A stretch of 64,000 nucleotides of DNA from an uncultured Anaerococcus sp. (GCF_943912825.1 NZ_CALTUX010000003.1:12826-76825), one strand, 5' to 3'. Positions 51,117 through 60,565 are shown, numbered from the stretch's first letter. The notes: generated by a model not told the origin, from the letters alone. Numbers and translations: made by a program.

Positions 51117-51693
51117 TCTTGATTATATTAAAGAAAAAATATTAGAAGATATTGGAGAAAAAAGATATAACCATAGTCTTAGGGTAGCTAAAACAGCGAG
51201 TAATTTAGCTAAAATTTACGGATTAGATGAAGAAAAAGCCTATCTAGCAGGAGTTTTACATGATTGTGCAAAATACAACGAAAAAAAGTATATAGATAAG
51301 CTATATATCGACATTTCAAATTATCCAGTAAGTTCAGAAACAGACCCTGTTCTCCATTCATTTTTAGGAGCAGAATTAGCAAAAAAAGTGTATAATATTA
51401 ATGATGAGGATTTATTATCAGCGATAAGTTTCCACACTACTGGCAAGGCAAATATGAGTAAGTTAGAGAAAATAATATTTATTGCTGATGCTATAGAACC
51501 TGCTAGGGATTTTAAGGGGATTGAAGATATTAGAAAAGAATCAGTAGTTAACTTGGATGAAACTATGTTGATGCTGCTTGATAGTAGTATAAAATTTTTA
51601 ATATCAAAAAAATCAACTATAAATCCACTAAGTATAGAAGCAAGAAATTACTTGATAGAGGAGAAAAATGGAAAAACTAGACATAATAGTTAA
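51109..51693 (+). CDS. yqeK: YqeK-family HD-domain phosphohydrolase (symmetrical Ap4A hydrolase)
   Basis: A 194-residue HD protein. Metal-binding motifs are RYNHSLRVAKTA, LHDCAKY and the later HSFLGAELA and SFHTTGK. YqeK proteins hydrolyse diadenosine tetraphosphate symmetrically. I start at ATG 51109 following AGAGG; the frame extends 45 bases further into nadD without a ribosome site. It overlaps rsfS by 26 bases. Confidence 0.9.
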   Translation: MHDLDYIKEKILEDIGEKRYNHSLRVAKTASNLAKIYGLDEEKAYLAGVLHDCAKYNEKKYIDKLYIDISNYPVSSETDPVLHSFLGAELAKKVYNINDEDLLSAISFHTTGKANMSKLEKIIFIADAIEPARDFKGIEDIRKESVVNLDETMLMLLDSSIKFLISKKSTINPLSIEARNYLIEEKNGKTRHNS

Positions 51694-51976
51694 AACACTA
51701 GAAGATAAATTAGCCGATGATATAAATGTAATAAAATTAGAAGACTCTTCTGTAGCGGATTATTTTGTTGTAGCTACAGGTAATTCAATAAACCAAACTA
51801 GAGCCTTAGCTGATTATATAGAAGAAGCTTTAGCAAAAGAAGGTTATGAAGTATTATCAAACGAAGGACTAAGAGAAGGTGAATGGATTTTAATAGATGT
51901 TAGTGATGTTATAGTTCACATATTCACCCAAAAACAAAGAGAGTTCTATGATATAGATAATCTATGGGAGAACTAA
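51668..51976 (+). CDS. rsfS: Ribosomal silencing factor RsfS
   Basis: A 102-residue RsfS (YbeB) that binds L14 and blocks subunit joining in starvation. VIKLEDSSVADYFVVATGNS and EGEWILIDVSDVIVHIF are the family hallmarks. AGAGGAG precedes the ATG. The LCP gene often found between yqeK and rsfS is absent. Its stop codon lies in the loop of the hairpin at 51957-51989. Confidence 0.94.
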   Translation: MEKLDIIVKTLEDKLADDINVIKLEDSSVADYFVVATGNSINQTRALADYIEEALAKEGYEVLSNEGLREGEWILIDVSDVIVHIFTQKQREFYDIDNLWEN

Positions 51977-51989
51977 TCCCATAGATTAT
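51957..51989 (+). promoter_or_regulatory. 13-bp perfect inverted repeat between rsfS and comEA
   Basis: ATAATCTATGGGA (51957-51969) pairs perfectly with TCCCATAGATTAT (51977-51989) over a seven-base loop holding the rsfS stop codon. No T-run follows; the comEA ribosome site AGGAG begins at 51991. It is either an unusual terminator, a translation-control hairpin for comEA, or a DNA operator. Confidence 0.6.
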
Positions 51990-52000
51990 TAGGAGTAAGT

Positions 52001-52654
52001 ATGCCTAAAGATAGAAAAGACAAATTTATATTTGCAGCTATCATAGCTTTAGCCTTCCTAGTAGCTAATATTTTCTCGGATAATAGCATAATCGATAAAT
52101 TTACAAATAAAGAAGAGACTATAATTGTAAAGGATACTGACCACAAAAACGGAAACAAAGAAGAAAATACTACAGAAGAAGATGAGTCACCAGATTTGGA
52201 AAATTTTGATAAAAAAGTCTATATATCTGGGGAAGTATTGCGTTCTGGCGTTTATGATATAAAAGATGGTGACAGATTAGATGATTTAGTCAAAAAGGCA
52301 GGTGGGCTAACAGAAAAGGCAGATATAAATGCGATAAATCTAGCCTTAAGGTTAGAAGATCAGATGAAAATTTACATACCTAATATTGATGAGAATCAAA
52401 ACATAAATGCTGATAACACCAAAGCATTGGGTCTAAGTCAACCAATCTCTAATCAAAACTCACAAACTAAGGTCAACCTAAATTTAGCAAGCAAGGAAGA
52501 ACTCATGACTTTGCCCAATATAGGCGAAAAAAGAGCTGAAGCTATAATAGAATATCGAGAGAAAAAGAGATTTGAAAAGATCGAAGAGATAAAAAATGTT
52601 AGCGGTATAGGTGATAAATATTTTGATGCAATGAAAGATTTGATAACGGTATAG
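52001..52654 (+). CDS. comEA: ComEA-like DNA-binding competence protein
   Basis: A 217-residue membrane-anchored protein. One N-terminal helix (about 9-25) is followed by an acidic linker and an SLBB domain (about 70-125, VYISGEVLRSGVYDIKDGDRL). The C-terminal pair of helix-hairpin-helix motifs (LNLASKEELMTLPNIGEKRAEAI, IEEIKNVSGIGDKYF) binds DNA. ComEA receives double-stranded DNA at the surface during uptake. No comEC or other competence gene lies in the window. Confidence 0.9.
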   Translation: MPKDRKDKFIFAAIIALAFLVANIFSDNSIIDKFTNKEETIIVKDTDHKNGNKEENTTEEDESPDLENFDKKVYISGEVLRSGVYDIKDGDRLDDLVKKAGGLTEKADINAINLALRLEDQMKIYIPNIDENQNINADNTKALGLSQPISNQNSQTKVNLNLASKEELMTLPNIGEKRAEAIIEYREKKRFEKIEEIKNVSGIGDKYFDAMKDLITV

Positions 52655-52662
52655 GGGTATAT

Positions 52663-53064
52663 ATGAAATTATCAACAAGAGGCAGGTATGGACTTAGAGC
52701 AATATGCTATATAGCAGAAAATGAAGATAAGGGCTATGTACCTGTTTCTGAAATTAGTGAAAATTTAAATTTATCAGAAAATTATTTAGAACAATTAGTA
52801 AGAATGCTAAGAAAAGATGACTTGATAAAATCAAGCCGTGGACCAAAGGGCGGATATAAGATAAGCAAACCACTTAAAGATATTTCTATAGGTCAAATTC
52901 TAAGGAGCTTAGAGGGTGACCTAACAATGAGTGAATGCGTAAGTGGAAAAGTAGAGTGCACTGAAAAATGTGATGCATATGATGTATTTACAAAATTAGA
53001 TAGTCTAATAAATGAGGCTGTCGATTCCATAACTTTGGATAATATTATTAAACACGAAATTTAA
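52663..53064 (+). CDS. Rrf2-family regulator with three-Cys cluster motif
   Basis: A 133-residue Rrf2 winged-helix regulator. The N-terminal MKLSTRGRYGLRAICYIA and the recognition segment YLEQLVRMLRKDDLIKSSRGPKGGY are classic. Cys92, Cys99 and Cys103 match the positions that bind an Fe-S cluster in IscR/NsrR, unlike CymR, which lacks them. It is thus a candidate sensor of Fe-S status or nitric oxide. It lies 9 bases ahead of alaS; the nifS, nifU and mnmA genes that normally separate them in clostridia are missing. Confidence 0.88.
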   Translation: MKLSTRGRYGLRAICYIAENEDKGYVPVSEISENLNLSENYLEQLVRMLRKDDLIKSSRGPKGGYKISKPLKDISIGQILRSLEGDLTMSECVSGKVECTEKCDAYDVFTKLDSLINEAVDSITLDNIIKHEI

Positions 53065-53073
53065 GGAGAACAG

Positions 53074-55692
53074 ATGAAAAACTTAGGAATGAATGAGCTT
53101 AGAAAAAGCTACTTAGAATTTTTTGCAAATGAGAAAAACCATACACTTTTAAAATCATTTCCATTAACACCGATTGATGATGACACTCTTTTATTAATAA
53201 ACGCAGGCATGGCACCTCTAAAGAAATATTTTACAGGCGAAAAAAAGATGAAAAACAACAGAGCAACTTCATCACAAAGATGTGTTCGTACTGGTGATAT
53301 AGAAAGAGTTGGAAAGACCGAACGTCATGGTACATTTTTTGAGATGCTAGGTAACTTTTCTTTTGGCGATTATTTTAAAAGAGAGGCAATAAGCTGGGCT
53401 TATGAATTTCTAACAGAAAGACTTGGTATAGATAAAAATGATTTATGGGTGACTGTATATAAAGATGATGACGAAGCCTATAATATCTGGCATAATGAAA
53501 TGAAAATGCCAGCTGAAAGAATTCTTAGACAAGGTAAAGAAGATAATTTCTGGGAGCTAGAAGTAGGCCCATGCGGACCTTGTTCAGAAATTTTTGTCGA
53601 TAGGGGAGTTGAGAGAGCTATTGATGAAAATGACAACATGCCTGGTAACGATGATTCAGATAGGTTTATGGAAGTATGGAATCTTGTATTTACCCAATTT
53701 AACAAAGATAATCAAGGCAATTATACAAATCTTGCTCATCCAAACATAGATACAGGAATGGGCCTTGAAAGAATTGCAATGGTTCTTCAGGGAAAAGATA
53801 ATATCTTTGAAATAGATGTGATGGCAGAAATAATATCTGAAATTGAAAAATTATCTAACAAAAAATATAAAGAAAATAAAAAAGATGATATATCAATCAG
53901 AGTTATTGCAGACCATGCCAAGGCAATGACATTTTTAGTTTCAGATGGGGTTATTCCATCAAATGAAAAACGTGGATATGTATTAAGAAGACTTATAAGA
54001 AGAGCTTATAGACACGGTAAATTATTAGGAATTGAAGGAGCATTTTTAAATAAGATAGTTGACAAGGTTGTAGAAACCTATAAAGCAGAATATGACGAAT
54101 TAGTAGATAATCAAGAAAATATTCATAAAGTTATAAGTGATGAGGAAAATAGATTCCAAAAAACAATAAACCAAGGATTAGATATACTTAATGACCTAAT
54201 TGCTACAACAAAAGCAAATGGACAAAAGGTATTTGATGGTTCAGATGCTTTCAAGCTATATGACACTTATGGTTTCCCATTAGATCTTACAAAAGAAATA
54301 CTTGAAGAAGAAAATCTAGAAGTAGATGAAAAGAAGTTTGAAGAAGAGATGGAAAAACAAAGAAATCTTGCAAGAAATGCTCGTAAGGTTGATAAGGGCT
54401 CAAACCATGACAACTTAATAACAGACCATATAGCAAAGACAGAATTTGTTGGATATGACGAATTTGATGTTGATGCTAAAATATTAGCAATATTTGTAGA
54501 TAATGAAGAAAAAGAATCGATAAAAAATCCTAATAAAGGTATAGTAATAAGTAATAAAACTTCATTTTATCCAGAAGGTGGTGGACAAGTAGCTGATACC
54601 GGATATATATTAACAAATAAGGGTAAGGCAAAAGTCATAGATGTACAAAAGAAAAATGATATAATATTCCATTATGTTGAAATTCTAGAAGGCGAGCTTG
54701 CTGCAAATGATGATGCGGAATTTAAGATTGATTTGGAAATAAGATACGATATCCAAAGAAACCACTCTGCAACACACTTACTTGATCAAGCATTAATAGA
54801 TGTGCTTGGTAAAGATATAAAACAAGCAGGTTCTTTAGTAGATCCAAATAAGCTTAGATTTGACTTCTCTTACAACAAGGCTTTAAGCCAAGAAGAAATA
54901 TTTCAAATAGAAAAAATAGTCAATGAAAAAATCAGAGCAGAGCTTCCTGTGAAAAAAGAGTATATGGACTATAAAAAATCTGAAGAAATTGGAGCTATCG
55001 GACTATTTGAAGATAAGTACAAAGAAACTGTAAGAGTTGTATCTATGGGTGATTACTCAAAAGAGTTATGTGGTGGTTGCCATGTAAACAATACATCTGA
55101 AGTCTTAATCTTTAAGATAGAATCCGAATCATCAGCAGCTGCAGGAGTTAGAAGAATCGAAGCTATAACAGGAAAAGCTGTATATAATTTGATTTTGGCA
55201 CAAGAAGATAAGCTTAGAAGCATAGCAGCTAGTTTAGATACAAACGTCCATAACATAGATTCTAAAATAAAATCTCTTAAGAATGAACTCATTAATAAAG
55301 ATGAGGAAATTAAGAGATTAAAATCTCAATCAAATAAAGACATATTTGGAGAACTAAAAGAAAAGATAGAAGAAGTAAATGGAATTAATTTGCTAGTAGC
55401 CAAATTTGATAATGTAAGCATTGATGAGCTAAGGGATTTGGAAAATAGGATTAAAAACCAATATTCTAATCTTGTAATCGTCTTTGCAACTGTTTCAGAT
55501 AAGATAATATTTACTGTTTCAGTAGATGATAATTTGACAGATAAATACAATGCTGGTCAAATTGTAAGAGAAATTGCAAAAGTCGCTGGTGGAAATGGTG
55601 GTGGAAGGAAAAACTTCGCCCAAGCTGGTGCGAACGACATATCTGCATTAGATAAAGCCTTAGAAAAGGCTTATGAAATAATCAAGGAGTAA
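53074..55692 (+). CDS. alaS: Alanyl-tRNA synthetase
   Basis: An 872-residue AlaRS. Class II catalytic core: SSQRCVRTGDIERVGKTERH and HGTFFEMLGNFSFGDYFK. The tRNA-recognition helices and the editing domain follow, with HSATHLLDQAL and CGGCHVNNT as zinc ligands. The C-Ala domain ends in GGRKNFAQAG. GGAGAACAG precedes the ATG. No T-box leader is visible upstream. It is followed by ireB and ruvX as in most Bacillota. Confidence 0.97.
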   Translation: MKNLGMNELRKSYLEFFANEKNHTLLKSFPLTPIDDDTLLLINAGMAPLKKYFTGEKKMKNNRATSSQRCVRTGDIERVGKTERHGTFFEMLGNFSFGDYFKREAISWAYEFLTERLGIDKNDLWVTVYKDDDEAYNIWHNEMKMPAERILRQGKEDNFWELEVGPCGPCSEIFVDRGVERAIDENDNMPGNDDSDRFMEVWNLVFTQFNKDNQGNYTNLAHPNIDTGMGLERIAMVLQGKDNIFEIDVMAEIISEIEKLSNKKYKENKKDDISIRVIADHAKAMTFLVSDGVIPSNEKRGYVLRRLIRRAYRHGKLLGIEGAFLNKIVDKVVETYKAEYDELVDNQENIHKVISDEENRFQKTINQGLDILNDLIATTKANGQKVFDGSDAFKLYDTYGFPLDLTKEILEEENLEVDEKKFEEEMEKQRNLARNARKVDKGSNHDNLITDHIAKTEFVGYDEFDVDAKILAIFVDNEEKESIKNPNKGIVISNKTSFYPEGGGQVADTGYILTNKGKAKVIDVQKKNDIIFHYVEILEGELAANDDAEFKIDLEIRYDIQRNHSATHLLDQALIDVLGKDIKQAGSLVDPNKLRFDFSYNKALSQEEIFQIEKIVNEKIRAELPVKKEYMDYKKSEEIGAIGLFEDKYKETVRVVSMGDYSKELCGGCHVNNTSEVLIFKIESESSAAAGVRRIEAITGKAVYNLILAQEDKLRSIAASLDTNVHNIDSKIKSLKNELINKDEEIKRLKSQSNKDIFGELKEKIEEVNGINLLVAKFDNVSIDELRDLENRIKNQYSNLVIVFATVSDKIIFTVSVDDNLTDKYNAGQIVREIAKVAGGNGGGRKNFAQAGANDISALDKALEKAYEIIKE

Positions 55693-55696
55693 TATT

Positions 55697-55957
55697 ATGA
55701 CTGATAATAATAAGTTTAATGAAACTATGCTCTTTAAAAGAGAAGATGTAGAGAAAAATGATATTAGAGAAATATTAACAACAGTTTATAAAGCTCTTGA
55801 AGAAAAGGGATATAAACCAAATCCTCAAATTGTTGGCTACCTTCTATCTGGGGATCCAACTTATATAACAGCACATAATGGTGCTAGAAAGCTTATTAGG
55901 GCAGTTGATAGAGATAAAATATTAGAAGAATTATTAAACAATTATATCAATGACTAG
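55697..55957 (+). CDS. ireB: IreB (UPF0297) regulatory protein
   Basis: An 86-residue UPF0297 protein. TMLFKREDVEKNDIREIL-like opening, LEEKGYKPNPQIVGYLLSGDPTYITAHN and the C-terminal ARKLIRAVDRDKILEELL are conserved. In enterococci IreB is phosphorylated by the PASTA kinase IreK and limits cephalosporin resistance. No such kinase is in this window, although an FHA protein is (2128). It overlaps ruvX by 8 bases. Confidence 0.95.
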   Translation: MTDNNKFNETMLFKREDVEKNDIREILTTVYKALEEKGYKPNPQIVGYLLSGDPTYITAHNGARKLIRAVDRDKILEELLNNYIND

Positions 55958-56369
55958 AATAATGGGCTTAGATGTTGGAGATAAAACAATTGGGATCGCT
56001 TTAAGCGACCCAATGTTTATCACTAGCCAACCTTTTGAAACAATCAAAAGAAAAAAAGCAAAATTTGACATAGACAGGATAGAAGAAATTATTAATGAAA
56101 AAGATGTTTCAACTCTAATAGTTGGACTTCCTAAAAATATGAATAATACAATTGGCCCTCAGGCTATGAAAGTTATGAGCTTTGTTGACCTAATCAAAAA
56201 AAGAATAGATATTGAAATAATCTATCAAGATGAAAGGATGACAACACTTGAATCTGAGGCTGTTCTTATTGATATGTCTGTAAGACGAGAAAATAGGAAA
56301 GAACATATTGATAAAATCGCTGCTAGCTTTATCTTACAAAGCTATTTAGACAGGAGAAATAATGGATAG
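55950..56369 (+). CDS. ruvX: Holliday junction resolvase-like RuvX (YqgF)
   Basis: A 139-residue RNase H-fold protein. MGLDVGDKTIGIALSDP supplies the first Asp, LIVGLPKNMN the middle motif, and YQDERMTTLESE with a late HIDKIAASFILQSYLD the remaining acidic residues. YqgF family proteins act in 16S rRNA processing or as resolvases. It sits between ireB and a DUF1292 gene, overlapping both by 8 bases. Confidence 0.94.
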   Translation: MTRIMGLDVGDKTIGIALSDPMFITSQPFETIKRKKAKFDIDRIEEIINEKDVSTLIVGLPKNMNNTIGPQAMKVMSFVDLIKKRIDIEIIYQDERMTTLESEAVLIDMSVRRENRKEHIDKIAASFILQSYLDRRNNG

Positions 56370-56604
56370 TATCTTTTTACTGGATGAAAATAATAATGAA
56401 GTTGAATTTAATATAGAAGACACTTTCGGAATTGATGATAACAATTACGCAGCTTTAAGAAATCCTATTGATGATATGATATTAATAGTGGAAGTAATTA
56501 ATGAAGCTGATGGAGTTATATTTAAATCCATAGAAGATCAAAATCAATTAAACGAAATAATTGAATTTTATGAAGAGATGAAAAGAGAAATTAATGAACA
56601 TTGA
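56362..56604 (+). CDS. DUF1292 (YrzB-like) protein
   Basis: An 80-residue acidic protein with the DUF1292 pattern: an N-terminal beta strand IFLLDENNNEVEF, a central DNNYAALRN and a LIVEVINEADG segment. The alaS-ireB-ruvX-yrzB order is standard in Bacillota. Function unknown. Paralogue of the longer protein at 16484. It overlaps the Fur gene by 11 bases. Confidence 0.85.
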   Translation: MDSIFLLDENNNEVEFNIEDTFGIDDNNYAALRNPIDDMILIVEVINEADGVIFKSIEDQNQLNEIIEFYEEMKREINEH

Positions 56605-57034
56605 ACAAGTAAAGAAAATTTTTGAGAATAATAATCAAAAATTTACTAAACAAAGACAGCTGATATTTACTGTTTTGAAAAATTCTTCACAAAAGCATTT
56701 AACACCTGAAGAACTTTTCTCTATTGTTCATCAAGACCATAAGCAGGTTGGGATAGCAACTATTTATAGAACTTTAAATATTTTTGAAGAGCTAGGTATA
56801 GTTAATAAGCAAGAATTTACTGACCAAGCTTATACTTATGAATTGATAGACCCAGAGAGTGATCATCATGATCACATCATTTGTACAAAATGTGGGAAAA
56901 TATTGGAAGATGAGTTTTTATCTGTTGATGAAGTAAAAAACTCATTGAAAGAAAATTATGACTTTGATTTGTCTTATTATTCTTTGAGGATTTATGGAGT
57001 ATGTTCCGATTGTCAGAAAAATGAGGAGAAATAA
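56594..57034 (+). CDS. Fur-family metalloregulator
   Basis: A 146-residue Fur protein. The winged-helix part has FTKQRQLIFTVLKNS and GIATIYRTLNIFEELGIV; the dimer domain has SDHHDHIICTKCGKILED and a C-terminal CSDC. The two CxxC pairs form a structural zinc site, and His residues in HHDHI contribute to the regulatory site. Whether it senses iron, zinc or peroxide cannot be decided. It overlaps the RNase J gene by one base, the order ruvX-DUF1292-fur-rnj being frequent in clostridia. Confidence 0.92.
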   Translation: MNIEQVKKIFENNNQKFTKQRQLIFTVLKNSSQKHLTPEELFSIVHQDHKQVGIATIYRTLNIFEELGIVNKQEFTDQAYTYELIDPESDHHDHIICTKCGKILEDEFLSVDEVKNSLKENYDFDLSYYSLRIYGVCSDCQKNEEK

Positions 57035-58710
57035 TGACAAATGAAAAGAAATTAAGAATAATCCCTATAGGGGGATTACACGAAATAGGAAAAAACTGCA
57101 CGGTTGTAGAATACGGCAATGATATGATTATGATTGACTGTGGACTAACATTTCCAGATAGTGAAATGTTAGGAGTTGACATAGTTATCCCTGATTTTAC
57201 CTATGTAGAAGAAAATAAAAATAAATTAAGAGGTATTTTTGTAACCCATGGTCACGAAGACCATATTGGTGCAATACCATATTTTCTTAAAAATGTTGAT
57301 ACAAATGTATACTGTTCAAAATTAACAAAGGGACTTTTAGGAAATAAATTTAAAGAGCACGGCTTAAATACAAATAAGATTAAGATGGTAAATGTAAATA
57401 ATACAGTTAAGGCAGGAAGCCTAAGTGTAGAATTTATAAGAGTAAGCCACTCTATACCTGATGCTTGTGCTATAGCTGTTAAATCACCAGTAGGTACTGT
57501 AATCTTTACAGGTGACTTCAAAATGGATTTCACTCCAATTGACAACGACCCAACAGATATACAAAGACTTGCTGAACTTGGAAGAAAAGGTGTGTTAGCT
57601 CTTTTTGCAGACTCAACAAATGTTGAAAGAGAAGGATTTTCTGTAAGTGAAAAAACAGTAGGCGAAACTTTTATAAAAATCTTTGGCCAAGCCAAATCAA
57701 GAATAATTGTAGCTACTTTTGCATCAAACCTTCATAGGGTCCAACAAATCATAACTGCAGCAGAAAAATATAACAGAAAAGTTGCCTTATCAGGCAGGTC
57801 AATGCTAAATAACGTAAAGATTGCCACTGAGTTAGGTTTTCTTAAGATTAAAAAGAATACTCTAATAGATATGAAAGCAATAAAAAAATATGCTGACGAT
57901 GAGCTTGTAATCCTATCTACAGGAACCCAAGGGGAGCCACTAAGTGCACTAACAAGGATGGCTAATAAAGAACATAGACAAATTAGCTTAAATGAAACTG
58001 ATACAGTTATCCTATCTTCATCACCTATACCAGGTAATGAGATGGCAATAAATACAACAATCAACAATCTTACAAAAATTGGTTGTAAGATTATATATTC
58101 TTCTTTAGCACAAGTCCATGCATCAGGTCACGCTTGTCAAGAAGAAATAAAACTTATGTACCAACTAGTTACACCAAAGTATTTAATACCAGCCCACGGC
58201 GAGATAAGGATGCTTAAGAAACACGCTGATATAGCTGTAGACATGGGTCAACCAAAGGAGAACATCTTTATAGTTGAAAATGGGGATGTAATTGAGTTTA
58301 GTAAAAAGTCTGCCCAAATAAAAGGTAAGGTTCAAGCTGGAAACGTACTTGTTGACGGTTCAGGTATTGGGGATGTAGGAAATATAGTATTAAAAGATAG
58401 AAAACACCTATCTGAAGATGGCCTAATGGTAGTTTCTATAACCTTTGATAAACATACCCAAGAGCTTTTAGCAGGTCCTGAGATAGTCTCACGCGGTTTT
58501 GTTTATGTCAAGGAGAATCAAGACATAATCGAAAATGCAAGAGACATTGTCTTAAGGTCTATAGATAAATGCAAAAAAGATGATATAAAAGCCTTAAGCC
58601 AAATCAAATATCAAATAAGAGAAGACCTAAAATCATATATTTACAATGAATTAGGTAGAGATCCAATGATATTACCTGTAATATCTGGTATAGAAAATGG
58701 GAAATATTAA
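57034..58710 (+). CDS. rnj: Ribonuclease J
   Basis: A 558-residue beta-CASP metallo-beta-lactamase RNase. The metal motif is THGHEDHIGAIPYFL, followed by SHSIPDACA, FTGDFKMDFTP and FADSTNVERE. The beta-CASP part has TGTQGEPLSAL and VHASGHACQEEIKLM. The C-terminal domain (about 465-558) is present. RNase J combines 5'-3' exonuclease and endonuclease activity in mRNA turnover. GAGGAG precedes the start. It overlaps the methyltransferase gene by 14 bases. Confidence 0.96.
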   Translation: MTNEKKLRIIPIGGLHEIGKNCTVVEYGNDMIMIDCGLTFPDSEMLGVDIVIPDFTYVEENKNKLRGIFVTHGHEDHIGAIPYFLKNVDTNVYCSKLTKGLLGNKFKEHGLNTNKIKMVNVNNTVKAGSLSVEFIRVSHSIPDACAIAVKSPVGTVIFTGDFKMDFTPIDNDPTDIQRLAELGRKGVLALFADSTNVEREGFSVSEKTVGETFIKIFGQAKSRIIVATFASNLHRVQQIITAAEKYNRKVALSGRSMLNNVKIATELGFLKIKKNTLIDMKAIKKYADDELVILSTGTQGEPLSALTRMANKEHRQISLNETDTVILSSSPIPGNEMAINTTINNLTKIGCKIIYSSLAQVHASGHACQEEIKLMYQLVTPKYLIPAHGEIRMLKKHADIAVDMGQPKENIFIVENGDVIEFSKKSAQIKGKVQAGNVLVDGSGIGDVGNIVLKDRKHLSEDGLMVVSITFDKHTQELLAGPEIVSRGFVYVKENQDIIENARDIVLRSIDKCKKDDIKALSQIKYQIREDLKSYIYNELGRDPMILPVISGIENGKY

Positions 58711-59323
58711 TTATAAACATAGCTCCCAATTTATAGAAGATTTGCTAGAAGATGTTGATTTTTTAGAATTAAGAAAATACGCTGAGGAAAATAGAGTTCC
58801 TATTATGAATAGCCAGACCAAAGAATTATTGGTAAGTTTAATAAAAATTGCCAAGCCTAAAAAAATACTTGAAATAGGCACGGCTATTGGCTATTCTTCC
58901 TTAATTTTTTCTAAGTATTCTGATGCGGATATTACAACTATTGAATTAGATGAAGATACTGCAAAAATAGCAAATGATAACTTTAAAAAATATAAAACAA
59001 ATATCACATTAATAAATGATGATGCTATGAAAGCCTTGAGAAATATTGATCAAGGCTTTGATTTTGTTTTCATTGATGCTAATAAATCTAGATACCTAGA
59101 TTATTTTAAAATAACAAGCAAATTATTAAATGAGGGAGGAATCATTGTAGCAGACAATGTTCTTTTTAGAGGTGAAGTTTGTAACGATGATCTAATAGAA
59201 AAAAGAAAGATAACCTTGGTTAAAAATTTAAGAAAATTTTTAGCCTATATAACACACAACGAGGATTTTATAAGTTCAATTATCCCCATAGGAGATGGAC
59301 TTACAATCAGCGTAAGGAGATAA
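58697..59323 (+). CDS. trmR: TrmR-like SAM-dependent O-methyltransferase
   Basis: A 208-residue class I O-methyltransferase. The SAM-binding motif is ILEIGTAIGYSS, followed by TTIELDEDTAKIA, DFVFIDANKSRYLDYF and IIVADNVLFRG. In B. subtilis the homologue YrrM (TrmR) methylates 5-hydroxyuridine-34 of tRNA and is encoded next to U32 hydroxylase genes; the same neighbour follows here after one base. The symbol rests on that context. Confidence 0.83.
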   Translation: MGNINYKHSSQFIEDLLEDVDFLELRKYAEENRVPIMNSQTKELLVSLIKIAKPKKILEIGTAIGYSSLIFSKYSDADITTIELDEDTAKIANDNFKKYKTNITLINDDAMKALRNIDQGFDFVFIDANKSRYLDYFKITSKLLNEGGIIVADNVLFRGEVCNDDLIEKRKITLVKNLRKFLAYITHNEDFISSIIPIGDGLTISVRR

Positions 59324-59324
59324 A

Positions 59325-60560
59325 ATGGAAAATAAAAAAGTAGAATTACTTGCCCCCGCTGGAGACTTTGAGAAACTACAAACTGCTATTAAATTTGGAG
59401 CGGATGCAGTTTATCTTGCTGGAGACAACTTCGGCCTAAGGGCAAATGCAAAAAATTTTAATGATGAAGAATTAAAAAAAGCTGTAGAGTATGCTCATTC
59501 TAAAAATGTTAGAGTGCATGTTACTATGAATATAATGCCTCATGATGGTGATATGACAGGTATTATTGAATACCTTGAACACTTAAATACAATTGGTATA
59601 GATGCATTAATAATATCTGACCCGGGTGTATTTAATTTAGCTAAAAAATACACAGATATAGATCTACACATCTCAACCCAAGCTTCAGTCACTAACTCAG
59701 CGACTGTTAATTTCTGGTATGAAATGGGTGCTAAAAGAGTGATATTAGCTAGGGAATTATCTCTTAAAGAAATAACAGAAATTAGAGCGAATACTCCAAA
59801 AGATATGGAAATTGAATGTTTCATACATGGAGCAATGTGCATATCTTATTCAGGGAGATGTTTATTATCATCATATATGACCGGGAGGGATGCTAATAGG
59901 GGAGACTGCGCCCAGCCTTGTAGATGGAAATACTCTCTTCAAGAAGAAACAAGACCTGGTGAATACTATCCAATAGAAGAAGATGGTAATGGTGGAACCT
60001 TTATCATGAATTCAAAGGACCTATGCTTAATTGATGAAGTAGATAAATTAATTGAAGCGGGTATAGATAGTTTTAAAATCGAGGGAAGAATGAAGACTCC
60101 TTTTTATGTAGCAACCGTAATTAGGTCTTATAGACAGGTGATTGATGCTTATTATGAGGGACATTTTTCAAAAGAACTAGCAGACAAATATTTTAACGAG
60201 ATAAATAAAGCAAGCCATAGGCACTTCACTAAAGGATTTTTCCATAATAAACCAGATGAAAATGATCAAATTTATGGTACATCTTCTTATATAAGAAATT
60301 ATGATTTTATAGGTCTTGTCAAAGCTTATGATAAGAATACTAAAATTGCAACAATTGAACAAAGAAATAGGTTTTTTAAAGGTGATGATATAGAAATATT
60401 TGGAAACAGTAAGGATTTCTATAATTTTACAATAGAGCACATGGAAGATGAAAATGGTGAAGAAATCGAAGTTGCAAATAAACCTAAACAACTAATTAAA
60501 ATAAAAATAGACCTACCCTTAGAAGAGGGAGATATTTTAAGAAAAGAGATTGAAAAATAA
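59325..60560 (+). CDS. U32-family protein, probable tRNA uridine-34 hydroxylation protein (TrhP type)
   Basis: A 411-residue peptidase-U32-like protein. ELLAPAGDFEKLQTAIKFGADAVY is split over the first strand and helix of the barrel, and the signature ECFIHGAMCISYSGRCLLS is followed by further Cys in GDCAQPCRW. Family members TrhP/RlhA hydroxylate RNA pyrimidines using prephenate-dependent chemistry. Beside a TrmR-like methyltransferase the likely product is ho5U, then mo5U, at tRNA position 34. Bacillus has two such U32 proteins in tandem; only one is present here. Confidence 0.88.
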   Translation: MENKKVELLAPAGDFEKLQTAIKFGADAVYLAGDNFGLRANAKNFNDEELKKAVEYAHSKNVRVHVTMNIMPHDGDMTGIIEYLEHLNTIGIDALIISDPGVFNLAKKYTDIDLHISTQASVTNSATVNFWYEMGAKRVILARELSLKEITEIRANTPKDMEIECFIHGAMCISYSGRCLLSSYMTGRDANRGDCAQPCRWKYSLQEETRPGEYYPIEEDGNGGTFIMNSKDLCLIDEVDKLIEAGIDSFKIEGRMKTPFYVATVIRSYRQVIDAYYEGHFSKELADKYFNEINKASHRHFTKGFFHNKPDENDQIYGTSSYIRNYDFIGLVKAYDKNTKIATIEQRNRFFKGDDIEIFGNSKDFYNFTIEHMEDENGEEIEVANKPKQLIKIKIDLPLEEGDILRKEIEK

Positions 60561-60565
60561 ACACT

